Origin: Kordia periserrulae
GTDB lineage: Bacteria; Bacteroidota; Bacteroidia; Flavobacteriales; Flavobacteriaceae
Assembly: GCF_003054265.1 (NCBI RefSeq)
Contig: NZ_QBKT01000001.1
Span: forward strand, 868,001-932,000
Direction of reading: 5' to 3'
Length of the DNA: 64,000 nucleotides
Positions within the stretch are counted from its first letter, which is position 1, and every line of letters starts with the position of its first letter. Below the pieces are notes generated by a model. It was not told where the DNA came from. It saw only the letters and a program-made list of their open reading frames with translations, and made no database searches. Below are positions 28,926 through 39,075 of the stretch, piece after piece. A program made the position numbers and the translations under genes.

Positions 28926-29963
28926 TTACTTTTTGATAAATTTTTTAATCACAGAACGATTCTGGTCATCCACAATTTTTAAAAAGTACACGCCACTTTT
29001 CAATCTACGAATATCTATTTGCGAATTGGAAAGCGAAGTTTGCATTCTTTTTCCTTGAATGGAATTAATTTCTACGGTTTGAATGTTTTCAATTCCTTGA
29101 ATATTTATGTGGTTTGAAGCAGGATTTGGATAGATTGAAACGTTTGTTAAAGTAACATCTTCATTAGATAAGGTTCGTGAAAAATTGACTTGATTGCAAT
29201 CGTTGGAAACTGCTACGTAACGGTATTGAAAATTGTTTGGAGGATTGAAAAGGCAACCATTTTTTAAAGTAAAAACCCAATAATTATTACTTGGATGTTT
29301 GGTAATATCGCACGCAACAACTGGTGATTGTTGCGGTGGTAGTTCGTAAGTTTCTATAGTATATGGAATTCCATCATAGCCGCAAATATTATCATTAAAA
29401 AAACCCAAGTCATATGATAAGTCTTCTGTGGTGGCATTCTGCAAATCGTTCCGTAAAGCATACGTATTTATAAAATCAATCGAAGATTCCAAGGTGAAAA
29501 TAGTTTTTCCCTCGTATGGATGAATTGTATAATCGTTGGCACTGGCAACAGTAAATTGATATTGAGCCAAAACTGCATCAAAGGCTGTAATTCCAGTTAA
29601 TCCAGTATCCTTTAACGATTGTACCCAAGGTGCATTGGTATCTACACTAAACAAGATATTGTGATATTGTAATTCCCAAGGATCTACATGGAATTGAAAT
29701 TCGTTGAAAATAGAATCCAAGTCCGCAGAATTCTGCTGATTAATGTACATAGCAGACAACTGTTCTAAATAATAGTTGGTTCTTGTAGATGAAATTTCAG
29801 GGTTGTCATAATCAGGATCGTTTGGGTTTCCCTCAATTTCACGTAGCACTAATACTTTTGCATCAAATTCATAATTCTGCTGTATAAAAGGATCAATCGT
29901 ACATTGTGCATTCATATCCCAAAAACAAAGACATAAGAGACATAGAAGTGTAATTTTTTTCAT
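28926..29963 (-). CDS. Secreted protein with T9SS sorting domain, tandem paralogue B
   Basis: 345 aa. Signal peptide MKKITLLCLLCLCFWDMNAQ and the same mature start, CTIDPFIQQNYEFDAK. The C-terminal sorting domain (SIYPNPASNHINI to VIKKFIKK) is nearly the same as that of paralogue A. The middle has its own cysteine-containing segments (NDNICGY, NGCLFNPP). It is a tandem duplication with diversifying central part. It precedes paralogue A and has no visible promoter of the -7 type within the gap I examined. Confidence 0.85.
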   Translation of the reverse strand: MKKITLLCLLCLCFWDMNAQCTIDPFIQQNYEFDAKVLVLREIEGNPNDPDYDNPEISSTRTNYYLEQLSAMYINQQNSADLDSIFNEFQFHVDPWELQYHNILFSVDTNAPWVQSLKDTGLTGITAFDAVLAQYQFTVASANDYTIHPYEGKTIFTLESSIDFINTYALRNDLQNATTEDLSYDLGFFNDNICGYDGIPYTIETYELPPQQSPVVACDITKHPSNNYWVFTLKNGCLFNPPNNFQYRYVAVSNDCNQVNFSRTLSNEDVTLTNVSIYPNPASNHINIQGIENIQTVEINSIQGKRMQTSLSNSQIDIRRLKSGVYFLKIVDDQNRSVIKKFIKK

Positions 29964-30143
29964 GGTGTATGTAGTTTAGTTGTTAGGAAAATTCAAAAAG
30001 CAATTTTTTACTGAAAAATTGAAATTCAACGATTTGAACTCTCTCCAAAGTAACAAACTATCTCACCAAAAGCAAAAAAATATCATTGATGGTTTATGAA
30101 AACGAGAGAAAACACCTGTTTTAAAAGTGCTTTTTTTAAAAAT

Positions 30144-30944
30144 TTATCTGCGCTTAAAACTATTGCCGCCGGGAAATGCCGCTTTTCGTTTTTCTAAGAA
30201 AGCCGTGGTTCCTTCTTTAAAGTCTTCGGTACCAAAACAGTTTCCAAATTCCTCAATTTCTACGTTGTAACCATTCACACCATCTTCAAAATTAGCATTC
30301 ACAGCTTTGATAGCGCCACGAATTGCAACGAGTGAGTTTCGCATGATTTTCGAAGCAATTTTATTGGCTAAATCCAATAATTCTTCTGGTGTCGTTACAT
30401 GATTTACCAAACCACAAGCTTTGGCTTCCTGGGCGTCAATCATTCCAGCCGTCATAATCATTTCCATCGCTTTTCCTTTTCCAACCAATTGTGGCAAACG
30501 CTGCGTTCCACCATAACCAGGAATCACACCAAGTGATACTTCTGGAAGTCCCATTTTGGCATTGTCACTAGCAATTCTAAAGTGTGCTGCCATGGCTAAT
30601 TCCAATCCGCCACCGAGCGCAAATCCATTTACGGCTGCAATCACTGGCGTTCCTAAGTTTTGTACAAAATCGAATAGTAATTCTTGTCCTTTTGCCGCCA
30701 ATACGCCACCTTCTTCCACAGAAAAATGTGCAAATTCGCTAATATCAGCGCCTGCAACAAATGCTTTATCGCCGCTTCCTGTCAAAATAATCACTTTGGT
30801 AGTGTCATCCGCATCTAATGCTTTAAAAGCATCGTGCAATTCGTGAATGGTTTTGCTGTTTAAAGCATTTAATTTTTTTGGGCGATTGATAGTGATTGTT
30901 GCAATGGCGTTTTCTGCGTGTACAAGAATGTTTTCGTAGCTCAT
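30144..30944 (-). CDS. Enoyl-CoA hydratase/isomerase (crotonase) family
   Basis: 266 aa. Crotonase fold: oxyanion-hole residues lie in AFVAGADISEF and NGFALGGGLELAMAAH, and the second catalytic Glu region is GLPEVSLGVIPGYGGTQRL. Both glutamate positions typical of hydratases are present. Likely role: hydration of short-chain trans-2-enoyl-CoA in beta-oxidation or amino-acid breakdown. It lies 5 bases downstream of the sensor kinase gene, so the two are co-transcribed. No thiolase or dehydrogenase partner is in the window. Confidence 0.9.
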   Translation of the reverse strand: MSYENILVHAENAIATITINRPKKLNALNSKTIHELHDAFKALDADDTTKVIILTGSGDKAFVAGADISEFAHFSVEEGGVLAAKGQELLFDFVQNLGTPVIAAVNGFALGGGLELAMAAHFRIASDNAKMGLPEVSLGVIPGYGGTQRLPQLVGKGKAMEMIMTAGMIDAQEAKACGLVNHVTTPEELLDLANKIASKIMRNSLVAIRGAIKAVNANFEDGVNGYNVEIEEFGNCFGTEDFKEGTTAFLEKRKAAFPGGNSFKRR

Positions 30945-30949
30945 GGTAT

Positions 30950-32407
30950 TTAGATTTTTGGAAACGACACAATGAATGTGGTGCCTTTATTTTCTTCAGA
31001 TGTAAAGGTAATATTTCCGCCGTAAGTTTCCACAATATTTTTCACCATTCCGAGTCCTAATCCCATGCCGCTGGTTTTGGTGGTAAATTTTGGCTCAAAT
31101 ATTTTAGGTTCGTTTTTTTTGGAAATTCCTATTCCGTTATCTTGAACCGTAATCATGACTTTATCGTCTTGCTCAAAAACTCGAACGTCAATTCGTGGCG
31201 GACGTTCGTGAGAAATGGCTTGAATAGCGTTTTTGACCAAATTCGTTACGACGCGAATGAGTTGTGTACGGTCAAATTTTGCAATGATTTTTTCCGATTC
31301 GTGTGTATAGTTGATATAATCTTCGTTGAATAAATCCATTGCCAAGCGTGTAATTTCAACCACATTGAGCATTTCGCTTTGCTGTGCAGGCATTTTGGCA
31401 AAGTTTGAAAATGCCGAAGCAATATTGCTCATGGTATCAATTTGTTGAATGATGGTTTTGGAATATTCATCTACTTTTTGATGAATGTTCGGATCGTTTG
31501 GATCAAATTTTCGCTGGAAACTTTGTACCGTCAAGCGCATTGGTGTGAGCGGATTTTTGATTTCATGCGCCACTTGTTTTGCCATTTCGCGCCAAGCTTG
31601 TTCACGTTCACTTTTCGCCAATTTCACCGCACTTTCTTCCAACTCGTCAATCATGCTATTGTATGCGCTGATAAGGTTGTATATTTCTTCTCCAGCATCT
31701 TCTACAATAATTTTTTCATTGCGCTGATTGAAACGTGTCTGATCTAGTTTTTCTCCAATTTTTTTAAGTGATTTTGTAATGTATCGCGACACATAATACG
31801 CAAAGAAGATAGCAATAATCAACATTACTACATAGGTATATCCCAATCGTGTTAAAAACTCCCGCAACTCACTTTCACTAAAGGTATTATCGAGCTTGTA
31901 GCGCAAATTGATAATTCCCAAAGGTTTTGATTTGATGTCGGTAATGATACTATACGACGATTGATATTCCGTGCCGTTTTCAACAGCAATATCGTCTACA
32001 TAATGTTTGTCGACGTCGTATTGCAGATTGTTTAAAATTTTAGCAGGCAAACATTCTATAATTCCTTCGCTTCTTATGGACGTATCGGACGTTATTAAAA
32101 ATCCGCCTTCCAAATCGTACAAATTGAAGGTTACATTGTGAATATCGGCAATTTTGTAGATTTCTTCTTTAAAGATTAATGGCAGATTTTCCTCATTGAC
32201 AACATACGTAGTTTCAAAGTTGATAAGATAACGTATATGTCCTTTGACTTGCTTTTCTTTTCGATCCAAACGGCGCAAATGGTAATCGTTCGATTGTTCG
32301 CTGTACTGATAAATGGTCACCAAAGCAATCAAGATAGACGCTACTAAAATTAGTAGAATCATGTAAGCAAATATTCGAGAACGTAATGAAAGTTTTGCGG
32401 GTTTCAT
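30950..32407 (-). CDS. Membrane sensor histidine kinase
   Basis: 485 aa. First membrane segment about 14-34, periplasmic sensor region about 35-188, second segment about 190-208, HAMP-like linker about 209-262, then the dimerisation helix with the phospho-acceptor His281 (AHEIKNPLTPM), and the ATP-binding domain with TVQDNGIGI and the G-boxes TSGMGLGLGMVKN. NtrY-like layout. No response-regulator gene is adjacent, so its partner is encoded elsewhere. Upstream 49 bases away is hemJ. The sensed signal is unknown. Confidence 0.92.
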   Translation of the reverse strand: MKPAKLSLRSRIFAYMILLILVASILIALVTIYQYSEQSNDYHLRRLDRKEKQVKGHIRYLINFETTYVVNEENLPLIFKEEIYKIADIHNVTFNLYDLEGGFLITSDTSIRSEGIIECLPAKILNNLQYDVDKHYVDDIAVENGTEYQSSYSIITDIKSKPLGIINLRYKLDNTFSESELREFLTRLGYTYVVMLIIAIFFAYYVSRYITKSLKKIGEKLDQTRFNQRNEKIIVEDAGEEIYNLISAYNSMIDELEESAVKLAKSEREQAWREMAKQVAHEIKNPLTPMRLTVQSFQRKFDPNDPNIHQKVDEYSKTIIQQIDTMSNIASAFSNFAKMPAQQSEMLNVVEITRLAMDLFNEDYINYTHESEKIIAKFDRTQLIRVVTNLVKNAIQAISHERPPRIDVRVFEQDDKVMITVQDNGIGISKKNEPKIFEPKFTTKTSGMGLGLGMVKNIVETYGGNITFTSEENKGTTFIVSFPKI

Positions 32408-32455
32408 GAATGTGAGTTATTTTCTCCTTGCTTTCGCACAATAATCAAGCCAAAA

Positions 32456-33007
32456 TCACGCCTCAGGATTCTTCTCGCGAATGCGTTTGTATACTTTAAA
32501 TCCGAGCATTAGTAAAATTCCTAAAATGACTATTCCAATCACACCAAAAATCCAGTTGATGGAATTTTTTAGAATGACCAAAAATATCACCGCAAATAGG
32601 ATAAAGGTGGCGCCTTCGTTCCACAATCGCATAAAATTAGAGGTGTAACGCACCTCGTCTTTTTGCAATTGCTTGTACATTTGATGGGTTTTTAAATGAT
32701 ACAAAAACAGTAATACTACAAAGGCAAGTTTTACATGCATCCAGCCTAATTGAAGCAACGACGAGTTTAATACGAGTAAAATAATAGCAAAAAGCGTTGC
32801 TAAAATCGCGGATGGCCACGTAATGATAAACCATAAGCGTTTTGCCATTAGCTTGAGTTGTTTTCCTAAAATTTCCTTTTCTGGAGATGGCTTGTGAAAC
32901 GCTTCAATTTGATATACAAACAAGCGCGGAATGTAAAATAACCCTGCAAACCACGTCACTATAAATATTAAGTGCAGTGCTTTTATGTAATTGTAATATT
33001 CAAACAT
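32456..33007 (-). CDS. hemJ: Protoporphyrinogen oxidase HemJ / CopD-like membrane protein
   Basis: 183 aa, four to five membrane helices. The first helix carries IKALHLIFIVTWFAGL, whose histidine is the conserved His of HemJ, and the next segment has YIPRLFVYQ; KRLWFIITWPSAIL fits the second conserved region. HemJ oxidises protoporphyrinogen IX to protoporphyrin IX, the step between HemF and HemH. No HemG or HemY is seen in the window, which also has hemF and hemH, so HemJ is the natural candidate. CopD-type copper proteins share this fold, so the name is not certain. The next gene's stop codon starts on the base after this start codon. Confidence 0.75.
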   Translation of the reverse strand: MFEYYNYIKALHLIFIVTWFAGLFYIPRLFVYQIEAFHKPSPEKEILGKQLKLMAKRLWFIITWPSAILATLFAIILLVLNSSLLQLGWMHVKLAFVVLLFLYHLKTHQMYKQLQKDEVRYTSNFMRLWNEGATFILFAVIFLVILKNSINWIFGVIGIVILGILLMLGFKVYKRIREKNPEA

Positions 33008-36000
33008 TTAGTCTTCTATAAACAAATAGTTTAGTTTTTTGGCATTAAAGGCTTCGTTAAAGGCTTTGATTTCCGTGTCTACCAAATTATTAAAGGTGTT
33101 GAGCTCTTTGTTGATTTTTTGTGTCAATTCGTTTTTTACCGCAATATCTTGTGCCGTCGGCGCAAAATCGCCCATGCTTACAAGCGAATTTAAGTGTCCT
33201 AATTTGTTGGTCAAACGAATTGGGAAATTCAACGGATCTTGTCCACTGCGGTTTTTGGTTTGATACAAGGCTTCTTCAATTTCGGTAAATTGTTTTTTCA
33301 GTTCGTTGGCTTTTTCCACCAAGTCTTTGACGTTGTCATCGTCTTTATATTGCGCTGCAAAAGAAGTCAATTTTGCGTTGATTTTTCGAATTTTTTTGAT
33401 GGATTTGTGCGCGTTGTCCATCGTAGCATTGACATCTTTGATGAATTCGAATTGCTTTTGCATATCTGCCAACGTACTTTCCGCTCTTGGATCTGCTAAA
33501 ATGGTAAACGGTTTCGTGATTTCAACCGCATCTTGTCCTTCTTTCTTTATGGTTAATTTCACTTTGTACGCGCCTGGAACTGCTTTTGGACCGTTCAAAC
33601 TTGCCCACCACAAAATCATGCCTTTTAAACGCTCCGTTCCTGTATACATCATGTCCCACAAAAACATATTGGCTCCTTTTTCAACCTTGAGTTTGTCTTT
33701 TTCTTTGTTCTTGGTGCTGAATGTTTTAATAACATCGCCATTGGCTTCCATATACGTTAACGAAACCTCGTCTTTTTCATCGTAATCGTTTAAGTAGAAA
33801 TAAGTCATCACACCATTTGGATGATTCGTTCCTTCCGTTTTACTGCCTTTTCGGGAACCACCACGCATTCTGTAACTGTCTTTTGGAGTGTAAAGAATAT
33901 CCTTATTTTTAGAGCGATTGTATTGCTGGTGAATCACGGTTAAATCGTCAATAATCCAAACACTTCTTCCTTGTGTCGCCACGATTAAATTGTTGTTTTT
34001 TACGGCTAAATCAGTAATCGGAACTATTGGAAGATTCAACTGAAACGATTGCCAATTTTTTCCATCATCGAATGAAATGTACATGCCTGTTTCTGTTCCT
34101 GCGTATAATAATCCTTTGCGTTTTGGGTCTTCACGAACCACACGTGTAAAGTGATTATCTTTGATTCCATTTGTAATTTTTGTCCACGATTTTCCGTAAT
34201 TGGTGGTTTTGTAGAGATATGGAGTAAAATCGCCAGTTTTGTATTTTGTGCCTGCAACATAGCATGTTCCTGCATCAAAAGTACTTGGTTCAACACTGTT
34301 AATCATCATCCATTCAGGCATTCCTTTTGGCGTTACATTTTCCCAAGTTTGTCCGCCATTTTGCGTAATGTGAATCAATCCGTCGTCACTTCCTACCCAC
34401 AACAATCCTTCTTTCAAAGGCGATTCTTGCGCAGCAAATATGGTACAGTAATATTCTACGGAAGTGTTGTCCTGCGTAATCGGTCCACCAGAAGATTTTA
34501 ATTTTTCAGGATCGTTTCGCGTCAAATCTGGACTGATAATTTTCCACGATTGTCCTTCATTTTCCGTGACATGCACTTGATTGGAAAAGGTGTACAATCG
34601 ATTCGGATTGTGTTTTGAAAACATGATTGGAAAATTCCACTGAAAGCGATATTTCATGCCTTCTGCACCATGTCCCATCGGATTATCTGGCCATACATTA
34701 ATGGCTCTTACCGTTCCTGTTTTGTGATTGACTCTCGTCAGAAAACCATCATAACTTCCGCCATACACAATGTCATTATCTTCAGGATCGACCGCAATAT
34801 GTGCCGATTCGCCACCTGCAGTACTTTCCCAGTCATCATCCGAAATAGAATATCCGTCTGTCCTGTGAGGAATTCGGACAGTTGAATTGTCTTGCTGCGC
34901 TACATAAATTCGATACGGAAAGCTGTTATCTGTCGTCACACGGTAAAATTGTGATGTCGGTTGATTGTGATAGGTACTCCACGTTTCGCCACCGTCGTAG
35001 GTAACTTGCGCACCGCCATCATCACCAATAATCATACGTTTTGGATTTTCAGGTGCAATCCACAAATCGTGATGATCGCCGTGTGGTGCGTTGTAGGTAC
35101 TAAATGTTTTTCCGCCGTCGGTACTTTTGTGATAACGTACGTTTAAAACGTATACGACATCTTCGTTTTCGGTATCAGCATATACACGTGTGTAGTACCA
35201 AGCGCGCTGACGCAATTTACGTTCGCTATTGACTTGTGTCCACGTTTCGCCACCATCTTCGCTGCGATACAAACCACCTTTATCTTTATTTTCTACAATT
35301 GCCCAAACACGTTGGTTATTTAATGGTGAAACGGTCACTCCGATAATTCCTAAAGTTCCCGTTGGAAAGCCTTTTTTTGTGGAGATTTCCGTCCACGTTT
35401 CCCCGCTATCCGTACTTTTCCACAATGCAGAACCGTCACCGCCAGAACTCAAACTGTACGGAGTTCTGCGAACGCGCCATGTAGAGGCATATAAAATTCT
35501 AGGATTGGGATCGATTAATAAATCGACTACACCTGCATCTGCATTAGCAAAGAGTGTTTTTCGCCACGTTTTTCCGCCGTCGGTACTTTTGTACACGCCT
35601 CTTTCGTCAGAAGATTTGTAGATATTTCCCATCACACCAGCATATACAATATCTGGATTGGTTGGATGCACCGCCATTCTAGGAATGTGACGTGAATTTG
35701 TTAATCCAGAAGCTTTCCAAGTTTTTCCAGCATCCACACTTTTCCAAACGCCGTACCCTGAAGATACGTTTCCGCGTACCGTTTTTTCTCCGCCGCCAAC
35801 ATAAATTACATTGGGATCGCTTTTAGAAACGGTAATCGCTCCGATACTTCCACCAAAATAACCATCAGAAATATTGTCCCAAGAACGTCCGCCATTGGTT
35901 GTTTTCCAAATTCCGCCGCCTGTAGCGCCAAAATAGAATAGATTTGGCTTGTTGGGAACACCTGTCACCGCAGCACTTCGTCCGCCACGAAATGGTCCAA

Positions 36001-36112
36001 CGAGTCTGTATTCTAGGTTTTTATAATAGGTTTCGTCAAAAGTTTGTGCTTGAATTTCAAGTTGGCTGATAATGGTTAAAAAAACGGTCAGCAGGATGGT
36101 TGTAATTCGCAT
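33008..36112 (-). CDS. Secreted VPS10/BNR Asp-box repeat protein
   Basis: 1034 aa. Signal peptide ending near LEIQA-Q. Residues about 30-730 hold some ten Asp-box motifs (KTTNGGRSW, KSVDAGKTW, KSTDGGKTW, RSEDGGETW, KTTNYGKSW and others), which gives a beta-propeller like sortilin or sialidase-type enzymes; no sialidase arginine triad can be confirmed by eye. The last 250 residues are helical and charged. No T9SS sorting domain is at the C-terminus. Similar proteins are often annotated glycosyl hydrolase, but no enzyme activity is shown by this sequence. Stop codon touches hemJ (32456-33007). Confidence 0.85.
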   Translation of the reverse strand: MRITTILLTVFLTIISQLEIQAQTFDETYYKNLEYRLVGPFRGGRSAAVTGVPNKPNLFYFGATGGGIWKTTNGGRSWDNISDGYFGGSIGAITVSKSDPNVIYVGGGEKTVRGNVSSGYGVWKSVDAGKTWKASGLTNSRHIPRMAVHPTNPDIVYAGVMGNIYKSSDERGVYKSTDGGKTWRKTLFANADAGVVDLLIDPNPRILYASTWRVRRTPYSLSSGGDGSALWKSTDSGETWTEISTKKGFPTGTLGIIGVTVSPLNNQRVWAIVENKDKGGLYRSEDGGETWTQVNSERKLRQRAWYYTRVYADTENEDVVYVLNVRYHKSTDGGKTFSTYNAPHGDHHDLWIAPENPKRMIIGDDGGAQVTYDGGETWSTYHNQPTSQFYRVTTDNSFPYRIYVAQQDNSTVRIPHRTDGYSISDDDWESTAGGESAHIAVDPEDNDIVYGGSYDGFLTRVNHKTGTVRAINVWPDNPMGHGAEGMKYRFQWNFPIMFSKHNPNRLYTFSNQVHVTENEGQSWKIISPDLTRNDPEKLKSSGGPITQDNTSVEYYCTIFAAQESPLKEGLLWVGSDDGLIHITQNGGQTWENVTPKGMPEWMMINSVEPSTFDAGTCYVAGTKYKTGDFTPYLYKTTNYGKSWTKITNGIKDNHFTRVVREDPKRKGLLYAGTETGMYISFDDGKNWQSFQLNLPIVPITDLAVKNNNLIVATQGRSVWIIDDLTVIHQQYNRSKNKDILYTPKDSYRMRGGSRKGSKTEGTNHPNGVMTYFYLNDYDEKDEVSLTYMEANGDVIKTFSTKNKEKDKLKVEKGANMFLWDMMYTGTERLKGMILWWASLNGPKAVPGAYKVKLTIKKEGQDAVEITKPFTILADPRAESTLADMQKQFEFIKDVNATMDNAHKSIKKIRKINAKLTSFAAQYKDDDNVKDLVEKANELKKQFTEIEEALYQTKNRSGQDPLNFPIRLTNKLGHLNSLVSMGDFAPTAQDIAVKNELTQKINKELNTFNNLVDTEIKAFNEAFNAKKLNYLFIED

Positions 36113-36253
36113 GCGTAAAGATAGGTTTGGTTTTAGCTACTAAAATACGGATTATTCTTTTATATGTTGTTGTTTGTTCTTCGTGTTTTGTTGATTCGTC
36201 GATTTGTTCTTTGACTCTCAATACTCAATACTAATTTCTCACTACTGAAAAAA

Positions 36254-37594
36254 TCACCTTAGCGTTCGCTTTACTTCCCGATTCAAATACCAGCCTGTGA
36301 CAAGCGTAGCTAATACATCGGCAATAGGAAACGAAACCCAAACGCCAAAGATTCCGAAGTATGTTGGTAAGATAAGAACAAGTGGAATGAGGAAAAATCC
36401 TTGTTTGGTTAAGGTTAATAATAAGGCTGGAATGGCTTTTCCAATGGCTTGAAAATAGCCTGCTCCAATCATTTGTACAGCAATGAGTGGTGTAACGAGA
36501 AAAACCCAACGTAGCGCATTGGGCGTTTCACGAATAACGGTTTCATCTTTTGTAAATATGAAGGTGATTTGTTCTGGAAATATCATGATGACCGCAAAAA
36601 TAAGCAATGCTAAACCTGTTCCGTATTTGATAGAAATATTGATACTTTCGCGCACACGCGCCAATTTTTCTGCGCCGTAATTATAGCCTGCAATCGGCAG
36701 AAATCCTTGTGAAATTCCCATCACAGGAAATAAGGCAAACATCAACATTCGGCTAATGATACCGTAAATAGTTACCGAAGTTTCGCCACCATAGGCAAAT
36801 AAGGTATGATTGAGAACGATGGATAGTATACTTACCATTCCTTGTCGCGCCAAGGTGACGCCGCCCAATTCTGTAATTTCTCTCACAATGGCATGTTCCA
36901 ACTTAAAACAACGCAATTTGATTTTGAGTTCGCTGTATTTTGATATGAAAAACCAGTAAATAAAGAGAAAGCAAATAAAGTACGAAATCGACGTTGCCCA
37001 AGCCGCGCCTGCCATGCCCATATCCAACACATTGATAAATAGGTAATCAAAAAAGATGTTTCCAATGGCAGGAAGTATCAAAGCTACCATGGCAAATTTG
37101 GGTTTTCCTTCGGCACGTACTACTGGATTTCCCGTCATACACAGTGCTAAAAACGGAATTCCATACATGACAATGACATAGTAGATTTCTGCGGGCGAAT
37201 AAATGTCTCCATTCGCACCAAAAAGTGCCAAACCTTCTTCTTTAAAGACGAGTCCGACAACCACAAAGAAAACTGCCAAGCCAAGCGACATTACAATCAT
37301 GTTTCCAAAGGTTCGTTGGGCTTTGTCTTGATCGTCTTTTCCCAACGCTCTGGAAATGATAGAGGCACCACCAACACCAATTGCCATTCCGATAGAAGCA
37401 ATTAAAAAGGTGAGTGGCACTACAACCGTAATTGCGGCAATTGCCATCGGTCCAATCCATTGTCCCACAAAAATAGTATCTACAACCATGTTGAGCGACA
37501 TTACCAAGATGCCAATCGATGCTGGAACTGCTTGTGCAATGAGTAGTTTTCCAATAGGTTCTGTACCTAATGCTGCCGATTTGTTGATTGCCAT
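36254..37594 (-). CDS. MATE family efflux transporter
   Basis: 446 aa, twelve membrane helices in two six-helix halves with homologous starts (residues 10-40 GKLLIAQAVPASIGILVMSLN and about 235-265). Cation-driven exporter of drugs or organic cations; substrate unknown. The DinF/NorM-type conserved GQ and PM-containing loops are seen. Its ATG overlaps the hemH stop by one base, so it is translated from the same message as hemH. Whether this exporter has any role in heme or porphyrin efflux is speculation. Confidence 0.9.
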   Translation of the reverse strand: MAINKSAALGTEPIGKLLIAQAVPASIGILVMSLNMVVDTIFVGQWIGPMAIAAITVVVPLTFLIASIGMAIGVGGASIISRALGKDDQDKAQRTFGNMIVMSLGLAVFFVVVGLVFKEEGLALFGANGDIYSPAEIYYVIVMYGIPFLALCMTGNPVVRAEGKPKFAMVALILPAIGNIFFDYLFINVLDMGMAGAAWATSISYFICFLFIYWFFISKYSELKIKLRCFKLEHAIVREITELGGVTLARQGMVSILSIVLNHTLFAYGGETSVTIYGIISRMLMFALFPVMGISQGFLPIAGYNYGAEKLARVRESINISIKYGTGLALLIFAVIMIFPEQITFIFTKDETVIRETPNALRWVFLVTPLIAVQMIGAGYFQAIGKAIPALLLTLTKQGFFLIPLVLILPTYFGIFGVWVSFPIADVLATLVTGWYLNREVKRTLR

Positions 37595-38637
37595 TAGGCA
37601 GTGATTTCTTCTTTAGGTTGTGATGTGACGCTCCATTCGTTAATCCAGCGTGTCATGACTTTTACCCAATCATCATCATCGTTTAAGCATGGAATGTGTT
37701 GGTATTGTTCTCCGCCAGCTTCTTTGAATTCTTCTTCGCCTTCCATCGCAATTTCTTCGAGTGTCTCTAAACAATCTGCCACAAAGGCTGGTGTAATGAC
37801 CACTAAATTCTTTTTGCCTTCTTGTGGAAAACGTTCAAATTCTTTGTCCGTGTACGGTTTTAACCAAGGATCGCCTCCTAATCTCGATTGAAAGGAATTG
37901 CTAAATGTATCTTTGTCTAATTCTAAATATTCTCCGACCAATTTTGTGGTTTCAAAACATTGATGTCTGTAACAATAGTCGTGCGCTTTTGAAGGTGTAT
38001 TGCAACAACTTCCATCTATTTTGCAGTGCGATTTGGTAGGATCGCTTTTGCGAATGTGTCGCTCAGGAATTCCGTGATACGAAAACAGAATGTGATCGTA
38101 GTCAATGTCTTTGATGTAAGATTTTATTTTTTCTGAAAGTACGCGAATGTAGTCTGGATGCTTGTAAAAAGGTGGCATAATCGTCAATTCCATGTTTGGA
38201 AAATGTGCTTGCTGCTCTTCTTTTGTTTTGACAACTACCGTTTCATACGACGACATCGCATAGTGAGGATACAGCGGAACTACCAATACTTCATCGACAC
38301 CTTTATCGTGCAACTCTTGCAATCCTTTTTGAATGCTCATAGAGCCGTATCGCATTCCTAATGCTACAGGAACTTTGGCACGTGCTTGTATTTTTTCTTG
38401 AAAACGCTCTGAAATAATGATTAATGGAGAACCTTCATCCCACCAGATTTTTTGATAGGCTTTTGCCGATTTTTTTGGTCGCGTATTGAGAATAATTCCT
38501 TTTACCAAAAACGTTCGCAACCATTTTGGAACGTCAATCACACGTTCGTCCATGAGGAATTCGGCTAAATATCTTTTTACATCTTTCGGATTGGGAGTAT
38601 CTGGCGAACCAAGATTTATCAGTAATACACCTTTCAT
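37594..38637 (-). CDS. hemH: Ferrochelatase
   Basis: 347 aa. Inserts Fe2+ into protoporphyrin IX, the last step to protoheme. The family start MKGVLLINLGSPDTPNPKDV is clear, so ATG 38637 is used rather than a longer open frame from 38676. The catalytic His is in FSYHGIPERHI and the second in GDPWLKPYTD-type text; HCKIDGSCCNT gives cysteines that may bind an Fe-S cluster, as reported for some bacterial ferrochelatases. The gene heads an operon hemH-MATE. The -7 box at 38674 precedes it. Confidence 0.95.
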   Translation of the reverse strand: MKGVLLINLGSPDTPNPKDVKRYLAEFLMDERVIDVPKWLRTFLVKGIILNTRPKKSAKAYQKIWWDEGSPLIIISERFQEKIQARAKVPVALGMRYGSMSIQKGLQELHDKGVDEVLVVPLYPHYAMSSYETVVVKTKEEQQAHFPNMELTIMPPFYKHPDYIRVLSEKIKSYIKDIDYDHILFSYHGIPERHIRKSDPTKSHCKIDGSCCNTPSKAHDYCYRHQCFETTKLVGEYLELDKDTFSNSFQSRLGGDPWLKPYTDKEFERFPQEGKKNLVVITPAFVADCLETLEEIAMEGEEEFKEAGGEQYQHIPCLNDDDDWVKVMTRWINEWSVTSQPKEEITA

Positions 38638-38673
38638 CTGTATTGTTATGTTTTTTGTTCTTTTTCTTAAACA

Positions 38674-38681
38674 CAAAAATA
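38674..38681 (-). promoter_or_regulatory. -7 box for hemH
   Basis: TATTTTTG on the minus strand, a match to TAnnTTTG, 37 bases upstream of the hemH start at 38637. The -33 is unclear. Confidence 0.45.
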
Positions 38682-39075
38682 CGACTCTATCTTCAATTAA
38701 TACGAAGAGAAGTATAGGAAATCTTTATACGCTCATTTAAAATTAAATCAAAAATAATTTTAGCAAGTCTTTCGAACAATATTCTGAATGTTACTTTAAA
38801 ATTGAAGTGTATAGTAGAAAAGTTAAGTTTCTTACTTTCGTTTTCTTTGCTCGCCCAAATAAAAGAAACAAAAGAAAAGGCGCTTTTAGTTCGTGAGTTT
38901 TCTATTTTAAATAAAGGAACTCATGAATCTTTGATTTCCAGAGGTGTTTTTAGTTTTCTTTAAGGGAAAACTGAAACCGCAATAATTTTTTCGAAACCTC
39001 AAATTAACCATGCCCTATTTTGGAATTATGAAATTTGTGTATTTCTCCTTGTTCAATAATTTTAATTCTTTTGCG

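Noticed and set aside
33306-33785. 159-codon open frame on the plus strand opposite the Asp-box protein gene
   Set aside because: It is the mirror of a well-supported gene and shows no domain of its own.
38833-38884. Possible remnant of a transposase or small coding gene in the stretch before the TraB gene
   Set aside because: All frames are broken by stops within a few codons; it fits a dispersed intergenic repeat better.
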